NCBI RefSeq assembly: GCF_003751305.1 | Contig: NZ_RJKV01000002.1 | Coordinates: forward strand, 868,001-932,000 | Direction of reading: 5' to 3' | DNA: 64,000 nt | From: Stenotrophomonas rhizophila | GTDB taxonomy: Bacteria; Pseudomonadota; Gammaproteobacteria; Xanthomonadales; Xanthomonadaceae | In this document: positions 9,120 through 19,162 of the stretch, in pieces | Position numbering within the stretch: position 1 is the stretch's first letter | Layout: each line of letters opens with the position of its first letter | Made by a program: the position numbers and the translations under genes | The notes under the pieces: model-generated | The model's input: only the letters and a program-made list of their open reading frames with translations | What the model was told of the DNA's origin: nothing | The model's database searches: none

Positions 9120-9851
9120 ATGGGTAGAGGCCCCTCCATCGAGAACCGCAAAAACGCGTCTGACGCGAAGCGCGGCAAGATTTTCACCAAGATCATCCGC
9201 GAGATCGGCGTTGCCGCGCGCGGCGGTGGAGGCGACCCCAACAACAACCCGCGCCTGCGGGTGGCCATGGACAAGGGCCTGTCCTCGAACATGTCCAAGG
9301 ACGTGATCGAGCGCGCCATCAAGAAGGCGACCGGTGAGCTGGAAGGCGTCGAGTACGAAGAGATCCGCTACGAGGGCTATGCCCCCGGTGGCGTGGCCGT
9401 GATCGTGGACTGCCTGACCGACAACCGCGTGCGCACCGTGGCCGATGTCCGCCATGCGTTCAGCAAGTGCGGCGGCAACATGGGCACGGAAGGCTCGGTG
9501 TCGTTCATGTTCAAGCGCCTGGGCGTGCTGCACTTCGCGGCCGGCGCGGACGAAGAAGCCGTCACCGAAGCGGCGATCGAGGCCGGCGCGGACGACATCG
9601 TGGTCTACCCGGAAGACGGGGCGATCGACGTGGTCACCGCGGCCGACAGCTATCACGCCGTCAAGGATGCGATGGAGGCCGCCGGGTTCACCCCGGACCA
9701 CGCCGAAATCACCTACCGTGCCGACAACGACATCAAGGTCGAAGGCGACACCGCCTTGCAGGTCAAGAAGCTGCTGGACATGCTCGAAGACCTGGACGAC
9801 GTGCAGGACGTGTTCTCCAACGCCGAACTCGGCGCGGACGCCTACGCCTGA
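9120..9851 (+). CDS. yebC: YebC/PmpR-family regulatory protein
   Basis: 243 residues covering the full YebC family: the N-terminal [20 protein letters not shown] block, the conserved [13 protein letters not shown] loop and the three-domain fold. YebC-type proteins were described as DNA-binding regulators and, in recent work on the family, as factors helping ribosomes at proline stretches; which role applies here is not visible. It lies directly upstream of ruvC-ruvA, the usual order in many proteobacteria (yebC-ruvC-ruvA-ruvB). TAGAAT at 9076-9081 is a possible -10 element, giving a leader of about 30 bases. Confidence 0.95.
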   Translation: MGRGPSIENRKNASDAKRGKIFTKIIREIGVAARGGGGDPNNNPRLRVAMDKGLSSNMSKDVIERAIKKATGELEGVEYEEIRYEGYAPGGVAVIVDCLTDNRVRTVADVRHAFSKCGGNMGTEGSVSFMFKRLGVLHFAAGADEEAVTEAAIEAGADDIVVYPEDGAIDVVTAADSYHAVKDAMEAAGFTPDHAEITYRADNDIKVEGDTALQVKKLLDMLEDLDDVQDVFSNAELGADAYA

Positions 9852-9860
9852 GCGGGCGCT

Positions 9861-9887
9861 TCACCGGTCGCTTTGCGCGACCGGTGA
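9861..9887. repeat. Hairpin between yebC and ruvC
   Basis: The inverted repeat CACCGGTCGC-TTTGC-GCGACCGGTG is perfect over ten base pairs, extended by one flanking pair, and starts about ten bases after the yebC stop. No T-run follows on either strand, so it is not a classical terminator. It may be an mRNA-end or attenuating hairpin. Confidence 0.45.
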
Positions 9888-9947
9888 GCGGACAATGCGG
9901 ACCATGATGACTCCAGCCGTTCCCTGTTATCCCCGTGCGTGTGCCGC

Positions 9948-10469
9948 ATGACCCGCATTCTCGGCATCGACCCCGGCTCGCAGCGCACCGGGGTCGGCAT
10001 CATTGATGTGGACGCCGCCGGCAAGGTGGTGCATGTGCATCACCTGCCGCTGGTGCTGCTGGGCGCGGACGACTTTCCGCAGCGCATGAAGCTGCTGGTG
10101 GTCGGTCTGACCGCCCTGGTCGAGGAGTACCGCCCCGACGAAGTGGCCATCGAAAAGGTGTTCATGGCGCGCAACCCCGATTCGGCCTTGAAGCTGGGCC
10201 AGGCGCGCGGCGCCGCCATCTCGGCCGTGGTGATGCGTGATCTGCCGGTCAGCGAGTACGCCGCCACCGAGATCAAGCTGGCCGTGGTCGGCCGCGGTGG
10301 CGCGGAAAAACAACAGGTCCAACACATGGTCGGGCTCATGCTCAACCTGAAAACCAAGCTGCAGGCCGACGCTGCCGATGCGTTGGCCGTGGCGATCACC
10401 CACGCCCATGTCCGGGCGACGGCGCTGCGCCTGGGCGTCAATGCGCGCCAGGCCTGGAGCCGGAAATGA
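9948..10469 (+). CDS. ruvC: Holliday junction endonuclease RuvC
   Basis: Cuts Holliday junctions symmetrically as part of the RuvABC resolvasome. 173 residues, the standard length. The first catalytic Asp is D8 in [23 protein letters not shown] carries the second acidic residue, and [15 protein letters not shown] near the C terminus carries the last two Asp. The ATG at 9948 is preferred over the in-frame GTG at 9939 because it matches the family N terminus. ruvA begins 10 bases after the stop, with GAGGAA as its ribosome site. Confidence 0.97.
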   Translation: MTRILGIDPGSQRTGVGIIDVDAAGKVVHVHHLPLVLLGADDFPQRMKLLVVGLTALVEEYRPDEVAIEKVFMARNPDSALKLGQARGAAISAVVMRDLPVSEYAATEIKLAVVGRGGAEKQQVQHMVGLMLNLKTKLQADAADALAVAITHAHVRATALRLGVNARQAWSRK

Positions 10470-10479
10470 GGAACACTGC

Positions 10480-11070
10480 ATGATTGGTCGTCTGCGCGGG
10501 ATCGTGGCCTACAAGGCGCCGCCTTGGCTGATGGTGGACGTCAATGGCGTCGGCTACGAGCTGGAGGCGCCGATGAGCACCTTCTACGATCTGCCCGAGC
10601 TGGGCCGCGAGGTCACCTTGTTCACCCATTACGCGCAGAAGGAAGACAGCGTCTCGCTGTACGGCTTCCTGCGCGAGGGCGAGCGCCGCCTGTTCCGCGA
10701 TGTGCAGAAGGTCAGCGGGATCGGCGCCAAGATCGCGCTGGCCGTGCTCTCCGGCGTCAGCGTGGACGAGTTCGCGCGCATGCTGCAGGCCGGTGACATC
10801 ACCGCGCTGACCCGGATTCCGGGCATCGGCAAGAAGACCGCCGAGCGCATGGTGCTGGAGCTGCGCGACCGCGCGGCCAACTTCGGTGGCGGCGGCGCGC
10901 CGATCGCCGGTGCCGCACCGGCCACCGATCCGGTCTCCGAGGCGACCGTGGCCCTGCAGCAGCTGGGTTACAAGCCGACCGAGGCCGCGCGCATGGCACG
11001 CGATGCCAACGCCGAGGGCGACGATGTCGCCACGGTTATCCGCAAGGCCCTGCAGGCCGCGCTGCGCTGA
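10480..11070 (+). CDS. ruvA: Holliday junction branch-migration protein RuvA
   Basis: Binds four-way junctions as a tetramer and loads RuvB. 196 residues: an N-terminal OB domain ([15 protein letters not shown]), two helix-hairpin-helix motifs ([15 protein letters not shown] and [15 protein letters not shown]), a Gly/Ala-rich flexible linker ([15 protein letters not shown]) and the C-terminal RuvB-binding three-helix domain. It follows ruvC by 10 bases and is surely co-transcribed. ruvB is not next: kup and a palindrome cluster intervene. Confidence 0.97.
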   Translation: MIGRLRGIVAYKAPPWLMVDVNGVGYELEAPMSTFYDLPELGREVTLFTHYAQKEDSVSLYGFLREGERRLFRDVQKVSGIGAKIALAVLSGVSVDEFARMLQAGDITALTRIPGIGKKTAERMVLELRDRAANFGGGGAPIAGAAPATDPVSEATVALQQLGYKPTEAARMARDANAEGDDVATVIRKALQAALR

Positions 11071-11129
11071 GCCGCGCGCCTGCCTTTCCCTAGCTACCGA
11101 CACCACCGACCGCGTCCGCCCGGAGCCCC

Positions 11130-13049
11130 ATGTCCACCACTTCTTCCCAGCACAGCGATGGCCCGTCCCCGCACGGGCACGCGCCGGCCGCCGGTGGCAT
11201 GGCGCTGATGATCGGCGCCATCGGCGTGGTGTTCGGCGATATCGGCACCAGCCCGCTGTACACGCTGAAAGAAGCGTTCTCCCCGCACTACGGGCTCAAC
11301 AGCGACCATGACACCGTGCTGGGCGTGCTGTCGCTGGCGTTCTGGGCACTGAACATCGTGGTCACCCTCAAGTACGTCACCATCATCATGCGTGCCGACA
11401 ATGAGGGCGAGGGCGGCATCATGGCGTTGATGGCGCTGACCCAGCGCACGCTGCGCAACGGCTCGCGCTCGGCCTACGTGGTGGGCATCCTGGGCATCTT
11501 CGGCGCCTCGCTGTTCTTCGGTGACGGGGTGATTACCCCGGCCATCTCGGTACTGGGCGCGGTGGAAGGTCTGGAGGTCGCGGCCCCCGGGCTGCATGCG
11601 TTCATCGTGCCGATCACGGTGGTGGTGCTGCTGGCGGTGTTTGCCGTGCAGCGCTTCGGGACCGAGAAGATCGGCAAGCTGTTCGGTCCGATCACCTCGA
11701 TCTGGTTCATCTCGTTGGCCGCGATCGGCATCTACAACATCGTCGATGCGCCCGAGGTGCTTAAGGCGTTCAACCCGATGTGGGCGCTGCGCTTCTTCAT
11801 GGAGCATGGCTGGCACGGCATCTTCATCCTCGGCGCGGTGGTGCTGGCCGTGACCGGCGGCGAGGCGCTGTACGCAGACATGGGCCACTTTGGCGCCAAG
11901 CCGATCCGCCACGCCTGGTACTTCTTCGTGCTGCCGTGCCTGGTGCTGAACTACCTGGGGCAGGGCGCGCTGGTGCTCAACAACCCCGAGGCGGTCAAGA
12001 ACCCGTTCTTCGAAGCGGTGCCGGACTGGGCGCTGTACCCGATGATCATCCTGGCCACGATGGCCGCGGTGATCGCCTCGCAGTCGGTGATCACCGGTGC
12101 GTTCTCGGTGTCGCGCCAGGCCATGCAGCTGGGCTACATCCCGCGCATGCGCATCACCCACACCTCGCACGACACCATCGGCCAGATCTACATCCCGGGC
12201 ATCAACTGGGGCATCGCGGTGATGGTGATCGGGCTGGTGCTGGCGTTCCGCAGCTCCTCCAACCTGGCCGTGGCCTACGGCATTTCGGTCTCGGCGACGA
12301 TGCTGATCGATACCCTGCTGCTGGCCCTGGTGGCCCGCGCGCTGTGGCCGACCTCGCGCTACTGGATCATTCCGCTGTGCGCGGTGTTCTTCGTGATCGA
12401 TCTGGGCTTTGTGATCGCCAATGGCGCCAAGCTGCTGCAGGGCGCGTGGTTCCCGGTGGTGCTGGGCATCGTGCTGTTCACCATGATGCGCACCTGGCGG
12501 CGTGGCCGCGAGCTGCTGCGCGATGAAATCCGCAAGGACGGCATCCGGATCGACACCTTCCTGCCGGGCCTGATGCTGGCCCCGCCGGTGCGGGTGCCGG
12601 GCACTGCCGTGTTCCTGACCGCCGATCCCTCGGTGGCCCCGCACGCGCTGATGCACAACCTCAAGCACAACAAGGTGCTGCATGAGCGCAACGTGTTCCT
12701 GCACGTGGTGACCCTGCCGGTGCCGTACGCGCCCTCGGGCCAGCGCCTGAAGATCGAATCGGTGGGCGACGAGTTCTACCGGATCTACGTGAAGTTCGGC
12801 TTCATGGAGACCCCGGACGTGCCGCTGGCGCTGATGCGTTCGTGCGACCACGGCGGGATCTACTTCGATCCGATGGACACCACGTTCTTCGCCAGCCGCG
12901 AGACCATCGTGGCCACCGCCAACCGCGGCATGCCGATCTGGCGCGACAAGTTGTTCGCGCTGATGCACCGGAACGCGGCGCCGGCGACCGGGTTCTTCCG
13001 GATTCCGGGTAATCGGCTTGTGGAACTCGGGGCGCAGGTGGAGATCTGA
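11130..13049 (+). CDS. kup: Low-affinity potassium transporter Kup
   Basis: An inner-membrane K+/H+ symporter of the KUP/HAK family. 639 residues, with about 12 membrane helices over the first 450 and a cytoplasmic C-terminal domain. The family signature [19 protein letters not shown] lies just before the first helix, and the conserved [15 protein letters not shown] follows helix 2. In most gammaproteobacteria ruvA is followed by ruvB; here kup sits between them, 59 bases after ruvA. The C-terminal residues ([19 protein letters not shown]) are typical and the gene is intact. Confidence 0.97.
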   Translation: MSTTSSQHSDGPSPHGHAPAAGGMALMIGAIGVVFGDIGTSPLYTLKEAFSPHYGLNSDHDTVLGVLSLAFWALNIVVTLKYVTIIMRADNEGEGGIMALMALTQRTLRNGSRSAYVVGILGIFGASLFFGDGVITPAISVLGAVEGLEVAAPGLHAFIVPITVVVLLAVFAVQRFGTEKIGKLFGPITSIWFISLAAIGIYNIVDAPEVLKAFNPMWALRFFMEHGWHGIFILGAVVLAVTGGEALYADMGHFGAKPIRHAWYFFVLPCLVLNYLGQGALVLNNPEAVKNPFFEAVPDWALYPMIILATMAAVIASQSVITGAFSVSRQAMQLGYIPRMRITHTSHDTIGQIYIPGINWGIAVMVIGLVLAFRSSSNLAVAYGISVSATMLIDTLLLALVARALWPTSRYWIIPLCAVFFVIDLGFVIANGAKLLQGAWFPVVLGIVLFTMMRTWRRGRELLRDEIRKDGIRIDTFLPGLMLAPPVRVPGTAVFLTADPSVAPHALMHNLKHNKVLHERNVFLHVVTLPVPYAPSGQRLKIESVGDEFYRIYVKFGFMETPDVPLALMRSCDHGGIYFDPMDTTFFASRETIVATANRGMPIWRDKLFALMHRNAAPATGFFRIPGNRLVELGAQVEI

Positions 13050-13055
13050 CCGGAC

Positions 13056-13079
13056 GGCCGACCAACGGTCGGCCGCTAC
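13056..13079 (-). repeat. SMAG (GTAG-ended REP) monomer
   Basis: On the minus strand it reads GTAG, C, then GGCCGACC-GTT-GGTCGGCC: a perfect 8-bp stem preceded by the GTAG tetramer that defines the Stenotrophomonas SMAG repeats. It starts seven bases after the kup stop. Confidence 0.75.
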
Positions 13080-13106
13080 CCCACGGTTTGCGATGCAAAC
13101 CGTGGG
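13080..13106. repeat. Perfect 12-bp hairpin downstream of kup
   Basis: CCCACGGTTTGC and its exact complement flank a three-base GAT loop. No T-run follows. Abutting the SMAG element, it may protect or end the kup transcript. Further weak hairpins follow at 13133-13145 and 13147-13167 (CCCCCTT/AAGGGGG). Confidence 0.6.
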
Positions 13107-13189
13107 CCCCGGCGGCATTCCCCCTTATCCCCGCGCCTTCGGCGCGCCCCCTTGAACAACAAGGGGGCTCTTCCTCCGATGCGATCCCG

Positions 13190-13259
13190 GTAGTGCCGGC
13201 CGCTGGCCGGCTCCTCAGGACATCTGCATCGCGCGGAGCCGGCCAGCGGCCGGCACTAC
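13190..13259. repeat. Inverted pair of SMAG elements
   Basis: Two GTAG-ended palindromes face each other: GTAGTGCCGGCCGCTGGC at the left end, and its complement ending CCGGCACTAC at the right. Each arm folds by itself (GCCGGCC-GCT-GGCCGGC) and the two arms also pair with each other over about 26 bases around a spacer of roughly 20. This dimer layout is typical of the SMAG family. It sits about 30 bases upstream of the ruvB -10 element. Confidence 0.8.
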
Positions 13260-13286
13260 CGGGCGCGGATCGCGCCGCTTTTGCCG

Positions 13287-13292
13287 CATAAT
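13287..13292 (+). promoter_or_regulatory. -10-like CATAAT six bases before the ruvB ATG (leaderless candidate)
   Basis: CATAAT matches the -10 consensus at five of six positions and ends exactly six bases before the ATG. No ribosome site is present, and no convincing -35 hexamer is seen in the GC-rich upstream palindrome. Confidence 0.4.
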
Positions 13293-13298
13293 TGCCGA

Positions 13299-14339
13299 AT
13301 GACCGACGACCGCATCATCGCCGCCGGTGCCACCCGCGAAGACGAGGGCACCGACGCCAGCATCCGCCCCAAGCGCATGGCCGATTACCTCGGTCAGGCC
13401 CCTGTGCGCGAGCAGCTGTCGATCTACATCGAGGCGACCAAGGCCCGTGGCGACGCGCTCGACCACGTGCTGATCTTCGGGCCGCCGGGCCTGGGCAAGA
13501 CCACGTTGAGCCATGTGATCGCCAATGAGCTGGGGGTCGCGCTGCGCGTCACCTCCGGGCCGGTGATCGAAAAGGCCGGTGACCTGGCTGCGCTGCTGAC
13601 CAATCTGCAGCCGCACGATGTGCTGTTCATCGATGAAATCCACCGCCTCTCGCCGGTCGTGGAAGAAGTGCTGTACCCGGCGATGGAAGATTTCCAGATC
13701 GACATCATGATCGGCGAGGGCCCTGCGGCCCGCTCGATCAAGATCGATCTGCCGCCGTTCACCCTGATCGGCGCGACCACCCGCGCGGGCCTGCTGACCG
13801 CGCCGCTGCGCGACCGCTTCGGCATCGTGCACCGGCTGGAGTTCTATACGCCGGAAGAGCTGACGAAGATCGTCCGGCGTTCGGCCAGCATCCTCAACAT
13901 CGATTGCACCGCCGAAGGCGCGGCCGAGATCGCGCGGCGCTCGCGCGGCACCCCGCGTATCGCCAACCGGCTGCTGCGCCGCGTGCGCGATTTCGCCCAG
14001 GTGAAGGCCGCCGGCCACATCGACCAGGACGTCGCCCAGGCGGCGATGCAGATGCTGAAGGTCGACCCGGAGGGCTTCGACGAGCTCGATCGGCGGCTGC
14101 TGCGGACCATGGTCGATTACTTCGACGGTGGCCCGGTCGGCATCGAGTCGCTGGCGGCCGCCCTGTCCGAAGAACGTGGCACGCTGGAGGATGTGGTCGA
14201 GCCGTACCTGATACAGCAGGGCTTCCTGATCCGCACCGCGCGGGGCCGGATGTGCACGCACAAGGCCTACCGGCACATGGGGTTGAAGCCGAAAAACCCG
14301 CCGGCCGACCTGTTCGCGGAGATTCCGGATGTCGGTTGA
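13299..14339 (+). CDS. ruvB: Holliday junction branch-migration ATPase RuvB
   Basis: The hexameric AAA+ motor that drives branch migration with RuvA. 346 residues: Walker [10 protein letters not shown] (K67), Walker [11 protein letters not shown], sensor region [18 protein letters not shown], then the winged-helix domain ending in [12 protein letters not shown]. The start [10 protein letters not shown] is chosen by family; the frame is open only a few codons further upstream. The gene overlaps ybgC by 11 bases. It is separated from ruvA by kup and by palindromes and appears to have its own promoter. Confidence 0.97.
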   Translation: MTDDRIIAAGATREDEGTDASIRPKRMADYLGQAPVREQLSIYIEATKARGDALDHVLIFGPPGLGKTTLSHVIANELGVALRVTSGPVIEKAGDLAALLTNLQPHDVLFIDEIHRLSPVVEEVLYPAMEDFQIDIMIGEGPAARSIKIDLPPFTLIGATTRAGLLTAPLRDRFGIVHRLEFYTPEELTKIVRRSASILNIDCTAEGAAEIARRSRGTPRIANRLLRRVRDFAQVKAAGHIDQDVAQAAMQMLKVDPEGFDELDRRLLRTMVDYFDGGPVGIESLAAALSEERGTLEDVVEPYLIQQGFLIRTARGRMCTHKAYRHMGLKPKNPPADLFAEIPDVG

Positions 14340-14760
14340 TCCCCGATTCAGTTGGCCGACACGCATTTACTGGGAAGATACCGACGCTGGCGGGGTCGTG
14401 TACCACGCCCGCTACGTGGCCTTCATGGAACGGGCGCGCACCGAATGGATGCGGGCGCTGGGGTATGGTCAGGAGCGCATGCGCTGCGACCATGGTCTGG
14501 TGTTCGCGGTGCGCAGCATGTCCATGGATTTCCTCAAGCCGGCGCGTCTGGATGATGCGTTGGCGGTCACCGCCACGCTGGTGCAGTGCAAGCGCGCCAG
14601 CATGGTGTTCGCCCAGGCGGTCCATCGGGGCGATGAGACACTGCTGACCGCGCAGGTGAAGATCGCCGCGCTCGATGCAACCACCTTCAAACCGCGTGGC
14701 ATGGACGATGCACTGCATGCCGCGCTGAAACACCTCGAATTTCCAGAATCCGCACACTGA
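14329..14760 (+). CDS. ybgC: Acyl-CoA thioesterase YbgC, Tol-Pal associated
   Basis: A 143-residue hot-dog thioesterase. The signature [23 protein letters not shown] holds the catalytic Asp (D19) and the family His-Tyr. YbgC is the first gene of the tol-pal cluster in most proteobacteria and is linked to phospholipid metabolism at the cytoplasmic membrane. Its ATG lies inside ruvB (11-base overlap), so it is translationally coupled to ruvB, and tolQ follows after ten bases that contain GAGGAA. This ties the ruv and tol genes into one transcript. Confidence 0.93.
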   Translation: MSVDPRFSWPTRIYWEDTDAGGVVYHARYVAFMERARTEWMRALGYGQERMRCDHGLVFAVRSMSMDFLKPARLDDALAVTATLVQCKRASMVFAQAVHRGDETLLTAQVKIAALDATTFKPRGMDDALHAALKHLEFPESAH

Positions 14761-14770
14761 GGAACAACGG

Positions 14771-15550
14771 ATGATCGCAATGCTCCTGGCCCTGCAGGCC
14801 ACGGTGACCGAAGCGCTGCCGCAGGAAGTCACCAGCGCCGCGGCACAGACTGTCGCCCAAGCCGCGCATGGCGGTGGCATCAACTACCTGGACCTGATGA
14901 TCAAGGCCAGCATCCCGGTGAAGATCATCGTGCTGCTGTTGCTGGCCGGCTCGTTCATCAGCTGGGTGATCATCTTCCGCAAGGCGCGCGTGTTCAACGC
15001 CGCCAACCGCGAGGCCGATGAGTTCGAAAGCCGCTTCTGGTCCGGTGCGGACCTGGGCAAGCTGTACAGCTCGGCGACCGACCGCAACCGCAAGGTCGGC
15101 GGCCTGGAAGCGATCTTTGAAGCCGGCTTCCGCGAGTTCACCCGCCTGCGCGACAAGCGTCGCCTGGACGGCCGTGCGCAGCTTGAAGGCGCCCAGCGCG
15201 CCATGCGTACCACCTACACCCGTGAAGTGGACCAGATGGAACGCAGCCTGGAGTTGCTGGCCAATATCGGCTCGACCGCCCCGTACGTGGGCCTGGTCGG
15301 CACCGTGTTCGGCATCATGGTGACCATGCACGACATGATCAACAGCGGTGAGCAGGCCGGTATCGCCTCGGTGGCCCCGGGCATCTCCGAAGCCCTGTTC
15401 GCCACCGCGATCGGCCTGTTCGTGGCGATCCCGGCGGTGTGGGCCTACAACCGCTTCACCACGCGCGTGGAGCGCATGTCGGTCCGCTTTGAAACCTTCG
15501 CAGAAGAGTTCAGCTCGATCCTGCAGCGTCAGACCGCGGGCGACGAGTAA
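14771..15550 (+). CDS. tolQ: Tol-Pal system protein TolQ
   Basis: The proton-channel stator subunit of the Tol energy-transducing complex in the inner membrane, homologous to ExbB and MotA. 259 residues with three membrane helices: near 55-75, and two C-terminal ones (IGSTAPYVGLVGTVFGIM and ALFATAIGLFVAIPAVWAYN). The N terminus is longer than in E. coli (230 residues), with an Ala/Gln-rich periplasmic stretch. The ATG at 14771 follows GAGGAA overlapping the ybgC end. Confidence 0.97.
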   Translation: MIAMLLALQATVTEALPQEVTSAAAQTVAQAAHGGGINYLDLMIKASIPVKIIVLLLLAGSFISWVIIFRKARVFNAANREADEFESRFWSGADLGKLYSSATDRNRKVGGLEAIFEAGFREFTRLRDKRRLDGRAQLEGAQRAMRTTYTREVDQMERSLELLANIGSTAPYVGLVGTVFGIMVTMHDMINSGEQAGIASVAPGISEALFATAIGLFVAIPAVWAYNRFTTRVERMSVRFETFAEEFSSILQRQTAGDE

Positions 15551-15573
15551 GCGCCCAGCACAGGAGTCCTGCC

Positions 15574-16002
15574 ATGACCGCAGCCATTGGCCGCCGCAAG
15601 CGCCGAAAGCTCAAATCCGAAATCAACGTCGTGCCGTACATCGACGTCATGCTGGTGCTGCTCATCATCTTCATGGTGACCGCGCCGCTGCTCACGCTGA
15701 GTTTTGAAGTGGATCTGCCGACCTCCCAGGCCAAGGCGCTGGAAAGCAAGCAGGATCCGGTGGTCGTGTCCGTCCGCCTGGATGGCCAGCTCAGCCTCAA
15801 GCTGCCCGAGGCCAAGGACCCCGAGCCGATGGACGCTGACCGGCTGCAGGCCCAGCTGTCCGCACTGTCCTCGCAGGACAAGAACCTGCGCGTGATCGTC
15901 GCCGCCGACAGGGCGGTGGCGTATGAAAAGGTGGTCGCGGCCATGGACGTGATCAAGCGCGCCAACGTGGAAAAGGTGGGCCTGGCGACCGATGCACACT
16001 GA
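15574..16002 (+). CDS. tolR: Tol-Pal system protein TolR
   Basis: Partner of TolQ in the proton channel. 142 residues: a short basic cytoplasmic start (RRKRRKLKSEINVVPYID), one membrane helix with the proton-carrying Asp (YIDVMLVLLIIFMVTAPLL), and a periplasmic domain to the end. It begins 23 bases after tolQ with AGGAG upstream. Its last codons overlap tolA by 11 bases (GATGCACACTGA). Confidence 0.96.
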   Translation: MTAAIGRRKRRKLKSEINVVPYIDVMLVLLIIFMVTAPLLTLSFEVDLPTSQAKALESKQDPVVVSVRLDGQLSLKLPEAKDPEPMDADRLQAQLSALSSQDKNLRVIVAADRAVAYEKVVAAMDVIKRANVEKVGLATDAH

Positions 16003-17050
16003 AGCCCTGCCACCGCAGCGCGCACGGGATGAAGAGTGGGGCCTGCCGGTCGCGCTGGCGCTCGGCGTCCACCTGCTGCTGGCACTGATCTTCATCGCCG
16101 CCTGGTTGTGGTCGCCGCAACGCACGACCGAAGCGGCCGCCGGCGATCCGGCGATCGAAGCCAGCCTGCAGCTGTCCGCCTCCGAGGCATCGGCCGCGCG
16201 CCAGGCCTTGCGTGCCTCCGAAGCGCTGCCGGACCTGCCCGAGCCGGTCGCCGAGCCCGAACCGGTGCCGGAAGATACCGTCCCGCCACCGCAGCCGATT
16301 GAGGAGCCGCGCCCTCAGGATGCCCCCACGCCGCAGCAGCAACAGGCGCAGGAGCGCATTGCCCAGCCCGACACGGTTGATCAGGAGGCGGTCAACGCCT
16401 TGGCGATCTCGGCTGAGAAGGCCAAGCAGGAGCAGGAGGCCAAGCGCCGTCAGGAACAGATCGACCTGACCGAGCGCAAGCGCCAGGACCAGGCCGAGCA
16501 GAAACTGCGCCTGGCCAAGCAGCAGGAAGAGGCCGAGAAGAAGAAGCTGGCCGAGCAGGAACAGAAGGCCAACGATGCCAAGGCCGATGCCGAGCGCGAC
16601 AAGAAGCTCGCCGAAATCCGTCGCAAACGTGCCCAGGCCGAGAACGAAGCCAAGCTGGCCGAGCAGAAGCTGCGCCAGGTCTCGGCGGCACGCGCGGCCA
16701 ATGCCTCGGCGTCGACCTCCGGCGCCACTGGTACGGCCAAGCCGGCCGCCGGTGCCGGTGGAACCAGCGACGACCTGGGCGCCAAGTACGCTGCGGCGAT
16801 CCAGCAGAAGGTGTCCGCGCAGTGGACCCGTCCAGACACCGTCCCGCTTGGCCAGCGCTGCCAGGTCTCGATCAACCAGATCCCCGGGGGGCAGGTCATC
16901 CAGGCCAAGGTCAGCGGGAACTGCCCGTTCGATGAGGCCGGCCGCCGCTCGATCGAGGCGGCCGTGTTGAATGCCCAGCCGTTGCCGTACCGTGGTTTCG
17001 AGTCGGTGTTCGCGCCCACGATCAACTTCACCTTCACCGCCCAGGATTGA
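15992..17050 (+). CDS. tolA: Tol-Pal system protein TolA
   Basis: The trans-periplasmic link between TolQR and Pal/TolB. 352 residues: one N-terminal membrane helix (ALGVHLLLALIFIAAWLW, about 15-37), a Pro/Glu-rich segment, and a long Lys/Glu/Ala/Gln coiled coil (about 130-235, e.g. AEKAKQEQEAKRRQEQ). An Ala/Gly/Ser hinge follows, then the C-terminal TolA-III domain (from about 262, with C286-type Cys in LGQRCQVSIN and GNCPFDEAG forming the usual disulphide). It overlaps tolR by 11 bases and is followed by a 209-base gap. Confidence 0.95.
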   Translation: MHTEALPPQRARDEEWGLPVALALGVHLLLALIFIAAWLWSPQRTTEAAAGDPAIEASLQLSASEASAARQALRASEALPDLPEPVAEPEPVPEDTVPPPQPIEEPRPQDAPTPQQQQAQERIAQPDTVDQEAVNALAISAEKAKQEQEAKRRQEQIDLTERKRQDQAEQKLRLAKQQEEAEKKKLAEQEQKANDAKADAERDKKLAEIRRKRAQAENEAKLAEQKLRQVSAARAANASASTSGATGTAKPAAGAGGTSDDLGAKYAAAIQQKVSAQWTRPDTVPLGQRCQVSINQIPGGQVIQAKVSGNCPFDEAGRRSIEAAVLNAQPLPYRGFESVFAPTINFTFTAQD

Positions 17051-17079
17051 TGCCGGGCGGTGCGGAGATCGGCTTGAAG

Positions 17080-17102
17080 ACCGCCACTGAATGCGTGGCG
17101 GT
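17080..17102. repeat. Hairpin in the tolA-tolB gap
   Basis: ACCGCCAC-TGAATGC-GTGGCGGT forms an 8-bp stem 29 bases after the tolA stop, with no T-run. The rest of the 209-base gap (17051-17259) holds no gene I can support; a separate tolB-pal promoter probably lies here, since tolB commonly has its own. Confidence 0.4.
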
Positions 17103-17259
17103 GCGGTCCCACGCCTCGAACTGAGACCTGGTCGTTAACGGCCTGTGAGTTTCGTGCGGCCGGTGACTCGGAATTCACACTGCCTTGGTTCATGATTGCG
17201 AAACTGTTCACTGCCGTCCTGTTATCCCTCGTTCCGGTTTCCTCCCTATTGAGCGCTCC

Positions 17260-18579
17260 ATGAAAAAAATGCCTCGTTGGCTTGCCGTTGTTGCGGCCCT
17301 GTTGTTGCCCTTCGCTGCCGTGGCGCAGCAGAAGGGGCTGGATATCGACATCATTGGCGGCAACGCCTCCGCCACGCCGATCACCGTTGTCCCCATGCCT
17401 TACCAGGGCTCGGCCGGTGCACCGCAGACCGATGTGGCCGCCGTGGTACGCGCCGACCTGGACCGTTCGGGCCAGTTCCGCAATCTGCCGGAAGCCCAGA
17501 TCGTCGAAAAGCCGACCCGTGGCAGCGAGATCCAGTTCGCGACCTGGCGTGCGCTCAAGCAGAACTACGTCGTGGTTGGGCGCGTGATGGACGCCGGTGC
17601 GGGCGCCTACCGCGTCGAGTACGAGCTGTACGACGTGCCCAAGGGCGAGCGCCTGCTCGGCCTGGCGATGACCGCCCGCGGCAACGCGATGCGCGATGTC
17701 GCCCACCAGATGGCCGATGCCATCTACGAAAAGATCACGGGTGTGCGCGGTGCCTTCTGGACCCGCATTGCCTATGTCACCGCCAGCGGCAAGGGCGACG
17801 CCATGCGCTATGCGCTGATGGTGGCCGACTCGGATGGCTTCAATCCGCAGACCATCGTCCGTTCGGCCGAGCCGTTGCTGTCGCCGAGCTGGAGCCCGGA
17901 CGGCAACAAGCTGGCCTACGTGAGCTTCGAGCGTGGCAACTCGGCGATCTACATCCAGAACATCTCCAGCGGCGCCCGTGAGCTGGTGACCAGCTTCCGC
18001 GGCATCAACAGCGCGCCCTCGTTCTCCCCGGACGGCCGCCGCCTGGCGCTGTCGCTGTCGCGCAGCGGCAACCCGGAGATCTACGTGATGGACCTGGGCA
18101 GCAAGCAGCTGACCCAGCTGACCAACCACTTCGCCATCGATACCGAGCCGACCTGGAGCGCAGACGGTTCCAACGTCTATTTCACCTCCGACCGTGGTGG
18201 CCGCCCGCAGATCTACCAGGTGGCGTCCAGCGGCGGCAGTGCCTCGCGCGTGACCTTCCAGGGCAATTACAACGCCACCCCGAGCCTGTCCTATGACGGC
18301 AAGAAGCTGGTGGTTGCCCAGGGCAGCGGCAACACCTACAAGATCGCGATGATGGACAGCAGCACCGGCTCGGCCCGCTGGAGCACGCTGTCGCCAGGAT
18401 CGCTGGATGAATCGCCGAGCTTCGCGCCCAACGCGAGCATGGTGTTGTACGCCGCCCGTGAGGGTGGCCGTGGCGTGTTGTATGCCGTATCGGCCGATGC
18501 GCGCGTGCGCCAGCGACTGGTGTTGGCGGATGGCGACGTTCGTGAGCCTTCTTGGTCGCCATACCGTACAAAGCGCTAA
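17260..18579 (+). CDS. tolB: Tol-Pal system beta-propeller protein TolB
   Basis: Periplasmic protein that binds Pal and TolA. 439 residues with a Sec signal peptide ([24 protein letters not shown]), an N-terminal alpha/beta domain to about 160, and a six-bladed propeller with repeated [29 protein letters not shown] and [15 protein letters not shown] strands. The reading frame is open upstream to 17185, but the ATG at 17260 gives the signal peptide. pal starts 64 bases after the stop. Confidence 0.97.
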   Translation: MKKMPRWLAVVAALLLPFAAVAQQKGLDIDIIGGNASATPITVVPMPYQGSAGAPQTDVAAVVRADLDRSGQFRNLPEAQIVEKPTRGSEIQFATWRALKQNYVVVGRVMDAGAGAYRVEYELYDVPKGERLLGLAMTARGNAMRDVAHQMADAIYEKITGVRGAFWTRIAYVTASGKGDAMRYALMVADSDGFNPQTIVRSAEPLLSPSWSPDGNKLAYVSFERGNSAIYIQNISSGARELVTSFRGINSAPSFSPDGRRLALSLSRSGNPEIYVMDLGSKQLTQLTNHFAIDTEPTWSADGSNVYFTSDRGGRPQIYQVASSGGSASRVTFQGNYNATPSLSYDGKKLVVAQGSGNTYKIAMMDSSTGSARWSTLSPGSLDESPSFAPNASMVLYAAREGGRGVLYAVSADARVRQRLVLADGDVREPSWSPYRTKR

Positions 18580-18643
18580 CAGAGTGTTAAGATTTCTCCG
18601 TATTCATCCCTCATCCGGCTTTAGGAGCCTCAAAGGTATCGCC

Positions 18644-19159
18644 ATGAACAAGACCACCCGCGTTCTGCTTGTCTCCCTGTTGTCCGTGGCCGCCCTGGCC
18701 GGTTGTTCCAAGAAGGTCAAGGAAGTGCCGGCTGCCCCGGTTGATACCGGCAGCACCACCGCTCCGACCGGCCCGTCGACCTCGGGCCTGTACGGTCCGG
18801 GTGATCTGGATACCGATTCCTGCCTGCGCCAGCGCGTGGTGTACTTCGATCTGGACCAGGACAGCGTCAAGCCGGAGTTCCAGGCCATCATGGCGTGCCA
18901 CGCCAAGTACCTGCGTGACCGTCCGTCCTCGCGCATGACCCTGCAGGGCCACACCGATGAGCGCGGTTCGCGCGCTTACAACCAGGCTCTGGGCGAGCGT
19001 CGTGGCAACGGCGTGTCCTCGGCACTGCAGGCCAACGGTGGCTCGGCTTCGCAGCTGACCGTCGTGTCCTACGGTGAAGAGCGTCCGGTCTGCACCGAGT
19101 CGGGCGAGTCCTGCTGGTCGCAGAACCGTCGCGTCGAGATCGTGTACACGGCTCAGTAA
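18644..19159 (+). CDS. pal: Peptidoglycan-associated lipoprotein Pal
   Basis: Outer-membrane lipoprotein that binds peptidoglycan and TolB/TolA. 171 residues: lipobox LAALAGC with C21, a Pro/Thr/Ser-rich linker, and an OmpA-like domain (about 65-171) with the TLQGHTDERGSRAYNQALGERR peptidoglycan-binding stretch. Four cysteines lie outside the lipobox (DSCLR, MACHA, PVCTE, ESCWS), more than in E. coli Pal, suggesting disulphides. TTAAGATTT about 50 bases upstream resembles a -10 element. Confidence 0.97.
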   Translation: MNKTTRVLLVSLLSVAALAGCSKKVKEVPAAPVDTGSTTAPTGPSTSGLYGPGDLDTDSCLRQRVVYFDLDQDSVKPEFQAIMACHAKYLRDRPSSRMTLQGHTDERGSRAYNQALGERRGNGVSSALQANGGSASQLTVVSYGEERPVCTESGESCWSQNRRVEIVYTAQ

Positions 19160-19162
19160 TAG

